Source of the DNA: Branchipolynoe longqiensis
Lineage: Eukaryota > Annelida > Polychaeta > Phyllodocida > Polynoidae
DNA length: 64,000 nucleotides
Direction: 5' to 3'
Assembly (NCBI GenBank): GCA_030323885.1
Contig: CM059200.1
Location: 4,528,409 to 4,592,408, forward strand
A program made the translations under genes and the position numbers. Below are positions 29,798 to 39,309 of this stretch, piece after piece; within the stretch, counting starts at the first letter, position 1, and the number at the start of each line of letters is the position of its first letter. Under the pieces are notes generated by a model. The model saw nothing but the letters and a program-made list of their open reading frames with translations. It made no database searches and was not told the origin of the DNA.

Positions 29798-31552
29798 GTA
29801 AGGACTTAATTTTATTATATTTGTCTCCGCTCACATTTAAATATATTCAAATTGAAATAAACCGAAATAATATAATTTTGTTTGTAGGTGAATCCTTCCG
29901 GAGTCTCAGCTACCTGTTTCGTGTGGGGGCAACCACCATCGGCCAAATTGTCCCCGAGACCTGCGACGCCATCTACCAGTCGCTGAAAGAAGACTATTTA
30001 AAGGTGAGATTGTTTTATATAGGTTTTTTATTGAAGTGCACACAACCTAAAATGAAAACCGTAACCACGTTAGAATACAGTAACAACTGCCACAGCAGGT
30101 TTCAGAGCTACATGTTTGGCGCACTTGAATAACGTTAACAGACTATTTTAGTTTTCATACTCGGAAAATTGAGCCGACTCCAGCATATTTACGTACGAAA
30201 AGCCACCACCGCTCCCTGACGGTCCGGGTCTGTTATGAGTGTCCGCCTGCGGGTTTCTTTGGCGCGCCAAGTTTCGCGCCGCCAGGATCTTCATGTTCCC
30301 GCGGAAACACGCCTGGTCAATGTCATTCTGCACAACCATCAACACTTCCGGATCTGTGATGGTGCGTAGTCTGTTGGTAACGTGCTTGCCGAAAGTCGTA
30401 AGCGCGTCGTCTGGAGGGGCATTTGTGTCTTCCAGGTTCTTGATAACAAGGTTCATGAGATCGTCGTCTCCTCCGTCGGCCTCACATCGCTTGCGTTTGG
30501 ACTGTGGGGTGCTGGTGTTGTTTCGGAAGGATCCTACCTCTGGGGGATCGTCGCCGACCGTACTCAGATTGGGAGAAGACACACTCGGGGTATCGGCATC
30601 TGTCTCTGTCTCCTCTGTCTCCTCAGTTTCTTCGTCGGCGTCACGGTTTACCTGCGAGCGTGAATAGAAAAACAATTTAGTTTGTCGCCAAAAACGTGTA
30701 ACTTTATTTCTTAATTTCGTAATTTTAAGTGTCGTTGTATTTTTGTTTTTGCAGACCCCGTCGAGCCCGGAGCAGTGGGGGAAAGTCGCTGACCAGTTTC
30801 AGGCTAGATGGACCTTCCCCAACTGTATCGGCGCCCTGGACGGGAAGCACATACACATCAAACCCCCAGCACACTCCGGGTCAACATTTTACAATTATAA
30901 ACACACGTTCAGCATAGTGTTGATGGCCCTGGTAGACGCCGACTATCGGTTCATATTTGTAGATGTGGGATGCAACGGCCGGGTTAGTGATGGTGGCGTG
31001 TTTTCCGGATGCACCCTTCAAGAGGCTCTGGAGAACCGAGCAGAGTCGTTCCCACCCCCCCAACCACTACCCGGGGATGATCGGCCTTTGGGTCACTACA
31101 TTGTGGCGGACGATGCCTTTCCCCTCAAAGATTATTTGATGAAGCTGTTCAGCCACAGAGACATGCGCCTGGATCATCGGATCTTTAATTATCGGCTGTC
31201 GCGCGCCCGACGTGTCGTTGAAAACGCGTTCGGCATCCTGTCCAACAGGTTCCGCGTGTTTTTGACGAACATCGCATTAGCGCCAGAAAAAGTCGAGAAG
31301 ATCGTCATGGCGGGCTGCGCCCTACACAATTTCCTGCGGGAAAAGATCGGCACCACAGCTACAGCTGACTACGAAGACCCTGCGACGCACTCGGTTACTC
31401 CCGGGTCATGGAGAGGCGATCTGGAGCTACGTCAGGCGACATTCCCATCGGGAACCAACGCAACGCAACGGGCCAAGACACAACGGGATTACCTCGTCGA
31501 ATATGTAAACTCCGCGACAGGGGCTGTCCCGTGGCAGTCGGCGATGATCTAG
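29461..31552 (+). CDS. PIF/Harbinger transposase (HARBI1-like), three exons
   Basis: Exons 29461-29797, 29888-30003 and 30755-31552 join in phase to 416 residues. Introns of 90 and 751 bp have GT-AG ends (ACTG|GTAAGG, TTGTAG|GTGAA, TTAAAG|GTGAGA, TTTGCAG|ACCCC). The N-terminus is Arg-rich (residues about 21-32). The spliced helical region reads ...RFLATGESFRSLSYLF. The nuclease domain has WTFPNCIGALDGKH, YIVADDAFPL and SRARRVVENAFG; I place the DDE triad at D180, D270 and E307. It would cut and rejoin DNA at the terminal repeats in the nucleus. The start is the ATG before APRSTAQ; an in-frame ATG 42 bp upstream is possible. A minus-strand gene's last exon lies wholly inside intron 2. Confidence 0.93.
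29888..30003 (+). CDS. Harbinger transposase exon 2
   Basis: 116 bp; completes a Gly codon and encodes ESFRSLSYLFRVGATTIGQI and ETCDAIYQSLKEDYLK, a strongly typical Harbinger block. Donor GTGAGA. Confidence 0.92.
30148..30651 (-). CDS. MADF-BESS protein exon 3, inside transposase intron 2
   Basis: 504 bp, 167 codons plus stop; acidic stretch, basic patch and BESS-like segment, ending ...SAQFSEYEN. Entirely within the 751-bp transposase intron on the opposite strand. Confidence 0.87.
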   Translation of the reverse strand, partial: VNRDADEETEETEETETDADTPSVSSPNLSTVGDDPPEVGSFRNNTSTPQSKRKRCEADGGDDDLMNLVIKNLEDTNAPPDDALTTFGKHVTNRLRTITDPEVLMVVQNDIDQACFRGNMKILAARNLARQRNPQADTHNRPGPSGSGGGFSYVNMLESAQFSEYEN

Positions 31553-32468
31553 ACTGTATATATGGCTTAAATAGTGTAACGCGTGGACTACCAGCTCGCT
31601 CTGTGATCCTACGTAGTATATCGGAATGTGTATATATGTCTATTTGTATCTGTTTTCTTTAAAAAATTTTGTATATATGTTTTTGTAAATAAATGTGTAT
31701 AAATTGTACATAAACCATTACGTTATAATTTCGAACTTCTAATTAACTACGTATCAGTACCTCAGCAGCTTGCCTGCATCTTGGCGATGGTAGTGGGTTG
31801 TTGGTCACACTCTGCCGTCGCTGCAAGTGGGGTGCCAGGAACGAGAGCGACGTCTGTATCCATTTTTGACGGGCGGTCAGACGCTTTCCTGCAGAACCCG
31901 AGGCCGCTTGTTTCCGGAAACGTGTATACTGGGTGCGGAGATTCGTCATCCTTTTCTGGATGGACGCCGCTGTAAAAACAAATTATAGCCGTCTTGTATT
32001 CTATTGTATAATAATTTTCGGCATGTTGACATACAACGCGAGCCGTTTCACGATTAGAACAATTTAGTTTTGTGGTCATTAAGCTGATTATTTACGTTCC
32101 GCGATTACGATTACGATTACGATTACGATTACGATTTTTTGTAAACTTTTCAACGACCCAAAAAGTAACTTTGATTTGAAAAACAATAACTTTTAGTGTA
32201 TTTTTCATGTGAGAGCGATGCCCTAAGCAGAAGCCAGCCGGCACTTTTTCAACCGCCGACACATTTCACAACAATGATGACAAACAAATTCAATATTCTC
32301 GGGAAAAACGGGCGTACCTGACTGTCCAATTTCAGCGGAGATCGCCGCCAACGCGCCCACTTTCTTGACTCTGTTCGAATACTCTTGGCAGGATACATCA
32401 AACAGACATGGCAGAGTTTGCCACATCTCTACCATCGCTACCTCCGCCTCGTTCGTCCAGTCCGCCAT
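30148..32468 (-). CDS. MADF-BESS DNA-binding protein of the Harbinger element, three exons
   Basis: Minus-strand exons 32318-32468, 31761-31969 and 30148-30651 join in frame to 287 residues. Junctions: CAGTCAG|GTACGC, TTTTACAG|CGGCG, GCTGAG|GTACTG, GCTCGCAG|GTAAAC. Residues about 5-100 form a MADF (Myb/SANT-like) domain (ADWTNEAEVAMVEMWQTLP; SIQKRMTNLRTQYTRF; LSFLAPHL). Next come an acidic Glu/Thr run, a basic SKRKR, and a BESS-like segment (DALTTFGKHVTNRLRTI) near 201-242. Harbinger elements usually carry such a Myb-like partner, thought to bring the transposase into the nucleus and onto DNA. Exon 2 read without splicing runs to a stop just past the donor, so the donor choice rests on phase. 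Confidence 0.87.
30755..31552 (+). CDS. Harbinger transposase exon 3 (DDE nuclease)
   Basis: 265 codons plus stop; contains all three catalytic acidic residues. An AATAAA at 31688-31693 follows the TAG stop by 136 bp and may be the polyadenylation signal. Confidence 0.95.
   Translation, partial: TPSSPEQWGKVADQFQARWTFPNCIGALDGKHIHIKPPAHSGSTFYNYKHTFSIVLMALVDADYRFIFVDVGCNGRVSDGGVFSGCTLQEALENRAESFPPPQPLPGDDRPLGHYIVADDAFPLKDYLMKLFSHRDMRLDHRIFNYRLSRARRVVENAFGILSNRFRVFLTNIALAPEKVEKIVMAGCALHNFLREKIGTTATADYEDPATHSVTPGSWRGDLELRQATFPSGTNATQRAKTQRDYLVEYVNSATGAVPWQSAMI
31688..31693 (+). terminator. Polyadenylation signal for the transposase
   Basis: AATAAA in an AT-rich stretch downstream of the transposase stop. 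Confidence 0.55.
31761..31969 (-). CDS. MADF-BESS protein exon 2
   Basis: 209 bp; second half of the MADF domain and a short linker, ending ...CRQAAE. Confidence 0.82.
32103..32138. repeat. (GATTAC)n microsatellite in the Harbinger element
   Basis: Five to six GATTAC units in the first intron of the MADF gene, followed by a T run. Confidence 0.9.
32318..32468 (-). CDS. MADF-BESS protein exon 1
   Basis: 151 bp from ATG at 32468; first helices of the MADF domain. An upstream in-frame ATG (about 32567) lies in the terminal region and is less likely. Confidence 0.82.
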
Positions 32469-32560
32469 TTTGTAGCGTACTTGTATGGACAGGGTCACAT
32501 GACCGTTCCCGGCCCGGCGATGGGCTGATGCGTTAAAACCCCGACGCGATCGATCGCCGA

Positions 32561-32802
32561 CTAGCACACACCTACCGTATACGATACGACTGACCGCTCA
32601 CATATACCGATTCACGAACGGGCCGATTCGTTTTTCGAATCGGTTGCGATTCGAGTTGTAAGCTCTAAAACTGAGTTTTATACGCGAATCGTAAGCGTCT
32701 AGTGTGCGCGGGGGCCGCACACCTAACGACTAAAACTCAGTTTTATGCGCGAAACGGGCAGTTTTAGATCGTATACGGGAGGTGTGTACTAGGCATAAGT
32801 AA
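32561..32802. repeat. Harbinger right end forms its own foldback
   Basis: CTAGCACACACCTACCGTAT plus ACGAT at 32561-32585 is an inverted copy of the right terminus (32768-32795), in the same orientation as the left terminus. The last ~240 bp therefore looks like a miniature element with its own pair of ends, including several ACTCAGTTTTA/TAAAACTGAG inverted words. Confidence 0.7.
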
Positions 32803-33455
32803 TAGTTTGATGAGAATGTACCCTGACTAAGTTGTCTGTACATACTTTATTTAATTCAGGAGTAAATAGATATAATTTAGCAATTCGGTGTGATCAATTG
32901 CTTAGAGATAGTTTGATGAGAATGTAGACTGACTGATTTGTCGGGGCATACATTAATTCAGGAGTGAATAAATATAATTTAGCGATTCGGTGCGACCATT
33001 TGCTTAAAGATAGTTTGATGAGAATGCATAATATATTAATTCAGGAGTAAATAGATATAATTTAGGAATTCGGTGCGACCATTTGCTTGGAGATAGTTTG
33101 ATGAGAATGCATAATAGATTAATTCAGGAGTAAATATATATAATTTAGCAATTCGGTGTGACCATTTGCTTAGAGATAGTTTGATGAGAATGCACACTGA
33201 CTGATTTGTCGGGGCATACATTAATTCAGGAGTAAATAGATATAATTTAGCGATTCGGTGCGACCATTTGCTTGGAGATAGTTTGATGAGAATGCATAAT
33301 AGATTAATTCAGGAGTAAATATATATAATTTAGCAATTCGGTGTGACCATTTGCTTAGAGATAGTTTGATGAGAATGCACACTGACTGATTTGTCGGGGC
33401 ATGCATTAATTCAGGAGTAAATAGATATAATTTAGCGATTCGGTGCGACCATTTG
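32803..33455. repeat. ~83/102-bp tandem repeat abutting the transposon
   Basis: About 7 units beginning TAGTTTGATGAGAATG and containing TTAATTCAGGAGTAAATAGA and ATTCGGTGCGACCATTTGCT. Longer units carry a CACTGACTGATTTGTCGGGG insert; shorter ones lack it. The array begins exactly at the transposon's right end. Confidence 0.9.
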
Positions 33456-34240
33456 TTGCTTCCACTTCCCCTTCCTCCCCGCGCATGCTAACTGAATGCT
33501 TCCTGCACGGTGCTGGTAGTCGACATGCAATCCAGCCGTGTCCCCAACCCTAATGGTTACCATGACAACGACAGCTTCTGGAGGATATTGGCGGCTCATC
33601 CTGCACTGCGCATGTCAGGAGTTACTGGCTTCACTTGGCTCCCCCTGGCGGAGACGCCAGGACCGCAGAGATGCCAAAATTGTGTGAACAAAGATAGGAA
33701 GATTTTAATATTTTATTAGAAAGATAAGTTTTTATGCGGTGACACGCGGCATGACAATCGGATATATATCATGCCATAGTATTAGTATAATCATACGATA
33801 TATAATACGTATATGCCATGATAGAAATAAGCAACAATTTTCACTAGTCCACCAGACAAGTCTGGTGTGATTTTCACTTGTCCATCTGAATTTTCACTTG
33901 TCCTGGACAAGCGGACAATCTCCTATTTCAAACACTGTATATATAATTATATTATATACTTGTTCATACAAGTCCCACCCTGCATCCCACCACGTATCAA
34001 TGTGTCATTTTCTATGCTCTGCTTGCTACGTTGAGCTGCTGATGTCTTTAAACTGTCGTAAGTAGCTGATTTAGTCTTTTGTATCAGCTGATTTCCTTTT
34101 TTTAGGTGGGTGAGAGTAAAAATCAGTGGATTTGCACATGGAATCGTAATATCGGAATAGAGTAGCCAAAATCGGAAGTCTTCCTACAAAATCGGTGCCA
34201 TTGGCATCTCTGCAACCCCTGTGGAACATTCACCTTCTTT
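33456..34240. other. Mostly unique spacer with possible regulatory motifs
   Basis: 33470-33670 is GC-richer, with GTTACCATGACAAC (33556-33569, X-box-like) and GGCTCCCCCTGGCGG (33636-33650, CTCF-like on the minus strand). 33840-33910 repeats a TTTTCACTTGTCC motif. No coding exon recognised. Confidence 0.4.
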
Positions 34241-34244
34241 TTGG

Positions 34245-34478
34245 TTAAACTTACATCCTAGCAACATCTAAGGTCATATCAGGACGGGTATTGACTTGTA
34301 ACAGTACGTACTCATGGCAGCTTTATAGTGCTGCCCCACTGGCAGATCGAGCCACTGGCACCATGATCCGATATCCCACTCAGTCACATTATCTTGATAC
34401 TGAGTTAACCAGTGCTTGTCCTGTCCTAATAATGCTGATTTGAGCTTAGATGTTGCTAGGACGTAAAACAAAAAAAAC
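34245..34478 (-). mobile_element. SINE-A half copy ending in an opposite tail
   Basis: Reverse tail and body to about 34430, then a plus-oriented tail (TTAGATGTTGCTAGGACGTA). A composite of two fragments. Confidence 0.7.
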
Positions 34479-34519
34479 AAAAACACACACCAATATACAT
34501 ATTATTTATTGTTGTGGTG

Positions 34520-34850
34520 TTTGTTTGTTATTGTTTTACTTCCTAGCAACATCTAAGGTCATATCAGGACCGGTACCGACTTGTGACAGTGTTCACTCAT
34601 GACGACTTTATAGTGCTGCCCCACTGGGAAACCAGGCCGCCAGCACCATGATACCATATCCCACTCAGTCACATTATCCGGACACTGAGCCAACCAGTCC
34701 TTGCCCTATCCTAATAATGCCGAGCGCCTGGCTAGGAAGCGACAAGTATCAATTTTTAAGTCATTGGTTTCACTCGACCAGGATTCGAACCCACAAACTC
34801 ATGGGTTCGGATCTCCCGATCTCCCAAAACAGAAGATGGACGCTCTACTC
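34520..34850 (-). mobile_element. SINE-A copy
   Basis: Complete reverse copy, tail (TTGTTTTACTTCCTAGCAAC) to head (B box GGATTCGAACCC), with the A box damaged. Confidence 0.85.
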
Positions 34851-35104
34851 TTGTGGTGTAGTCTACTAGGTGTAATGTCGTGTATGTTTGTTTTCTTCTA
34901 ATTTCTCCTGCATCAATTTCTCCTTTTTGCTTAAAAAAAATAAATTTGAAAATGAGCTAACATTATTGGCGGTTGAACATTTGTTCTCTAATTCTATGCT
35001 ATCCAAGTGGGTGAGTACAGAACTTCAGTATTCCCCTTTAATAAAGAAAACAGAGGAACAGCACCTAACAAGGGGAATCTTTTTTTCTTTTTTTTTAAGC
35101 TACA

Positions 35105-35305
35105 TAGTCGTGTCACGGGGGTGATGAAAATGGGAAATATTGCACCTAGAGCGGGACTCGAACCCACATCTCTTTGCATTCCGGGCCAGTGTACTAACCA
35201 TTACACCACCTAGTCTCCCTGATATCACCATACTACCCACGCCTACCTCTCTATGTGTCTCCTTGCTTGAGAGATCAGTGCAGAGCACTACACTCGTCCC
35301 CCTGG
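35105..35305 (-). mobile_element. SINE-B copy
   Basis: SINE-B has a tRNA-like head: plus-sense GCCTAGGTGGTGTAATGGTT, B box GGGTTCGAGTCCCGC, acceptor-like CTAGGC, so the two acceptor strands pair. A body follows (AATATTTCCCATTTTCATCA). This is a reverse copy with GCGGGACTCGAACCCACATC. Confidence 0.8.
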
Positions 35306-35431
35306 AATTGTTACTCTTTTAATGCTTACAATTACATACCTACGGGCAATGCACATACATATATAATACATACACAGGGTCGGTCTAACAACTATACAGC
35401 GCGAAGCTTGTACAGGATCATGGTCACAGCA

Positions 35432-35625
35432 ACCAGTGTTGTGGGGGTGATGAAAATGGGAAATATTGTGCCTAGAGCAGGACTCGAACCCAAATCGCTT
35501 TGCATTCCGGGAAAGTGTGCTAACCATTACACCACATAGGCTCCGTGATATCACCATAATACCCCAGCCTACCTGTCTATGCGACTCCTTGCCTGAGAGG
35601 TCAGTGCAGACCACTATATTCGGAT
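35432..35625 (-). mobile_element. SINE-B second copy
   Basis: Tandem relative of the previous copy (GCAGGACTCGAACCCAAATC, then ACCATTACACCACATAGGC). Body-linked text between the two (ACACAGGGTCGGTCTAACAA) is also part of the family. Confidence 0.8.
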
Positions 35626-35637
35626 GAAAATATAAAA

Positions 35638-35925
35638 TTTCCAAAACCAAAATACTGCCTTAGATTTGATTCTACATATCTGACTTAGATATTAGTGCAC
35701 TTATTAAGCATTTGTTGTTGCATAGAAAATTATAACGGCATGATAAGTCACGTTACTAGAACCTGTTACTACTGAAGCCTATGGTGTCGAAGTTTTGACA
35801 TGCTTGACAAAATTAATTTGGTATGTTTGCACTTCAAATATCTCAAAAGTTAGCCATGTCAAAAAAGTTACTTCAAACTAAAGTAAGATAGATTAAAATG
35901 ACAAAAACTCAAAACCATTGCAGTA
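35638..35925 (-). mobile_element. MITE-3 interior, ends lost
   Basis: Reverse interior (TTGATTCTACATATCTGACT to AAAACTCAAAACCATTGCAG) without terminal TTAA. Confidence 0.65.
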
Positions 35926-36025
35926 CTTATTTTGCTGATGGTGTATTTACGCTGCCCATAACGTTAAGTCTAATGGCTTACTTCGCCGCTAGACAGTAAT
36001 TGTCTTGTGGTTCCCCTTGTTTTGT

Positions 36026-36560
36026 TAAGGGCCTGCCACACTACGACCTATCACGTTAGCGTATGCCGGCGTATGCGGTTTTCGACCAATACATCGTCAT
36101 ACGTCATCATAGGATACGCATTTGTTGGGCATACTTCGGATACGCTCTTCATAGGTCGTCATAGGTTGAGCGTCAAAAAAATATTTGTGCATGTTCAAAA
36201 TGTTCAACTTATGCCGCTGTGTGGCCCATACGGTTCTCATATGCTGGACGTATGCTGGGCATACGTCAGCGTATGTCATGCACACGGTAAGGGTAAGTCG
36301 GCATAGATTAGCCATACGTTGAGCCGACACTCTCCCGGTGTCTCTGGCGTACTCACAACATTCTGTAAAAGGGCTGTCAGACTACGGCATATAGCCTTAG
36401 CGTATACCAATGTATTTGATTTTCGACCAATACGTCGGCGTACGGTGTCATACGTTACGCATAGGTCACATATGCTCTTCATAGGTTGGCGTAGCTCAAG
36501 CCGCCAAAAATGTTTTGTGCATGTTCAAAACTTTCAACCTATGCCGGTTGGGTAGCTATC
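36026..36560. mobile_element. MITE-7, two adjacent inverted-repeat elements
   Basis: Two related units start at about 36029 (GGCCTGCCACACTACGACCT) and 36367 (GGGCTGTCAGACTACGGCAT). Both contain TTTTCGACCAATAC, CTCTTCATAGGT and GTGCATGTTCAAAA and are dense in self-complementary TACG/CGTA words. No coding capacity. Confidence 0.6.
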
Positions 36561-37035
36561 TCCTGCATGCATTGTTTCTCCGTCTGTACTCATTCACCCA
36601 CATCTCCCGACCCTCTGTGAGTCTGTTCGTTCTACAATTGCTTAGTTGTTTGGTTATCTATAGTTATTTTCCCTGACTGCCATCACCATGTTGCATTAGT
36701 GGTTATTAATTAACTATTTCAGACAACGCCAGCATTGTTTATGTGCTGATGATGTTCACATTATTCGTGCCGAAATAAGAAGAAGCGACCCCGAAAATTA
36801 TGGCCGGGTTTTGCTAATCAGGCCCTGAACTCTTGGAAACAGCAATAAGAGTTGCCTCGAAGAAAAACCAGAAACCTGACCTCTGGGAAATCTGACAGTG
36901 CCAGGCATGTGAGGAGAAACTGAGCCACCTGACCAGGTACAAAATGGAAATCCGTCGAAAATCGGCAATTTCTCATGTATGTAGAAACGAGTCGAATGAG
37001 GAAGAACCCAATCTCTACCGATTTAAAGAAAATTC
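36561..37035. other. Unassigned spacer
   Basis: No gene or repeat family recognised. Confidence 0.4.
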
Positions 37036-37040
37036 TAGAA

Positions 37041-37332
37041 CCATGAAATACCATATAATGCATATTCACCGAATGCATAATACTTTTATCGAACTGAAAT
37101 TGTATGCAGTTACTATTACAGCTGATTGTTCATTTATACCATGAAATACCATATAATGCATATTCACCGAATGCATAATGCTTTTATCACACTGAAATTG
37201 TATGTAGATACTATTACAGCTGATAATTCATTTGTACCATGAAATACCATTTAATGCATATTCACCGAATGCATAATGCTTTTATCACACTGAAATTGTA
37301 TGCAGTTACTATTACACCTGATACATATATAT
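37041..37332. repeat. 98-bp tandem repeat, three copies
   Basis: CCATGAAATACCATATAATG begins at 37041, 37139 and 37237 (spacing 98). Each is followed by CACCGAATGCATAAT and a GTATGCAGTTACTATTACA-type end. Confidence 0.92.
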
Positions 37333-37709
37333 AATACTTGTATTATCGAACAGGATTTGCATACAGTTATTATTGCAACTGATAGTTTCAGTTCTGTATC
37401 AAGGAATTGTACTGTACAGCCAAAAGATCGGTGCTTTGGCGCTGACAAGAGATATTATTAATATTAAATTAATAAACTACACTTAGTTGTTTAAAAAAAA
37501 TTGTATAGTGTTATTATTACGCCCCCCCCCACCCCACCCACTGCTTCCTTGTTGCTGGGTTTAGTTTCTATCCACAGGTAACAATAAAGTGACATCCACC
37601 ACGTGACATTCCATATAGTGTCCCCCCCCCCCCCCCCCCCCACTGCCAGCCGGCAACTGAACCGGGCCGCGTGTGATACGCATTGCAGACTTCCTCAGAC
37701 ATGGGACCA

Positions 37710-38010
37710 GACGGGATGGCCGAATGAGCTAGAGCATCCATCTCCCGTGTTGGTAGATCGTGGGTTCGAACCGTGGTCGAATCAAACCAATGACTTAAAA
37801 ATTTATACTTGTCGCTTCCTAGCCTGGCGCTCGGCATTATTAGTATAGGACAAGGACTGGTTGGCTCAGTGTCAGGATAATGTGACTGAGTGGGATATCA
37901 GGTCATGGGGCAGCACTATAAAGTTGCCATGAGTGCGCACTGTCACAAGTCGGTACCCATCCTGATATGACCTTAGATGTTGCTAGGATGTAAAACAACA
38001 ACAAACAAAT
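37710..38010 (+). mobile_element. SINE-A copy, type-1 head
   Basis: GGGATGGCCGAATGAGCTAG head, B box GGGTTCGAACCG, slightly deleted body, tail GGATGTAAAACAACAACAAA. Confidence 0.88.
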
Positions 38011-38024
38011 CCTCAGACATGGTC

Positions 38025-38230
38025 CTGATATAACCATAGATGTTGCTAGGACGTAAAACCCACCCAAACAAACAAATAAACAAACTTCCTCAGACATATT
38101 CCTAGTGCATCTCTCTTTCGACCGGACGCGGTGGCCCAATCGGTAGAGCGCAAGCTTCCCGTGTGGAAGGTTGGGAGTTCGAACACAGACCGAGTCAAGC
38201 CAATGACGTACACAATTGATACTCGATGCA
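38025..38230 (+). mobile_element. SINE-A tail fragment followed by a head-only fragment
   Basis: 38027-38085 is a tail (CATAGATGTTGCTAGGACGT with CAAACAAAC). 38118-38228 is a type-2 head (ACGCGGTGGCCCAATCGGTA, B box GAGTTCGAACAC) with no body. Confidence 0.7.
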
Positions 38231-38311
38231 GCTTTAAGCAGTGCGTGGAGCGAAAGGCAATTCAATTTGCTTCATTTAATAATGTGAGCTGCACAAAAAT
38301 GAAGTACCGTG

Positions 38312-38605
38312 TGCGGTGGTCGAATCGGTAGAGCGCGGGCCTCGCATGCGGGAGATCGGCAGTTCAGTTCCCGGTCGAGTCAAACCAAGACTTATAAAAT
38401 TGATACTTGTTCGTTCCTAGCCTGGTGTTCGGCATTGATAGGATAGGACAAGGAATGGTTAGCACAGTATCGGGATAACGTGAGTGAGTGGGATATCAGG
38501 TCATGGTGTCGACGGCCTGATTTCCCAGTGGGACAGCACTATAAAGTCACCATGAGTGCACACTGTCACAAGTCGGTGCCAGTCCTGACAGGACGTAAAA
38601 CTCCA
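38312..38605 (+). mobile_element. SINE-A copy seeding a tail satellite
   Basis: Type-2 head (TGGTCGAATCGGTAGAGC, B box CAGTTCAGTTCCC), full body and tail. The tail runs directly into the 85-bp array. Confidence 0.85.
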
Positions 38606-39290
38606 ACAAACAAACATGAGCACACACTGTCACAAATTGGTCCCCATCCTGATATGACCATAAATGTTGCCAGGATGTAAAACTCCAACAAACAAACAAA
38701 CATGAGCACACACTGTCACAAATCGGTCCCCATCCTGATATGACCTTAAATGTTGCCAGGACATAAAACTCAAACGAACAAACAAACATGAGCACACACT
38801 GTCACAAATCGGTACCCATCCTGATATGACCTTAAATGTTGCCAGGACATAAAACTCAAATGAACAAACAAACATGAGCACACACTGTCAAAAATCGGTA
38901 CCCATCCTGATATGACCTTAAATGTTGCCAGGACATAAAACTCAAACGAACAAACAAACATGAGCACACACTGTCAAAAATCGGTACCCATCCTGATATT
39001 ACCTTAAATGTTGCCAGGACATAAACTCAAACGAACAAACAAACATGAGCACACAGTCAAAAATCGGTACCCATCCTGATATGACCTTAAATGTTGCCAG
39101 GACATAAAACTCAAACGAACAAACAAACATGAGCACACACTGTCAAAAATCGGTACCCATCCTGATATTACCTTAAATGTTGCCAGGACGTAAAACTCAA
39201 ACAAACAAACAAACATGGGCACACAGTCACAAATCGGTGCCCATCCTGATATGACCTTAAATGTTGCCAGGACGTAAACCAACAACCAAC
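38606..39290 (+). repeat. 85-bp satellite made of SINE-A tails
   Basis: About 8 units of CATGAGCACACACTGTCACA, then AATCGGTACCCATCCTGATA, then TGACCTTAAATGTTGCCAGG with ACATAAAACTCAAACGAACA. Each unit is the last ~85 bp of SINE-A including its CAAA tail. Confidence 0.93.
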
Positions 39291-39309
39291 AACCAACCAA
39301 CCAGACATA

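Larger units (their letters stand above)
28949..32802 (+). mobile_element. PIF/Harbinger DNA transposon, apparently intact
   Basis: About 3.85 kb bounded by inverted ends: left TTACTTATGCCCGGTACACA, right (reversed) TTACTTATGCCTAGTACACA, with CCGTATACGAT shared further in. Inside are the two proteins expected of an autonomous Harbinger: a DDE transposase (plus strand) and a DNA-binding partner (minus strand, MADF-BESS). Both are intron-containing and free of stops or frameshifts after splicing. The flanking TTA (left) and TAA (right) are compatible with the TWA preference of the superfamily but are not identical, so the exact ends are uncertain by a few bases. Confidence 0.88.

Noticed and set aside
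30239..30667. Plus-strand 142-aa and 93-aa ORFs within the Harbinger element
   Set aside because: Antisense shadows of MADF-BESS exon 3, which has the better domain and splice support.
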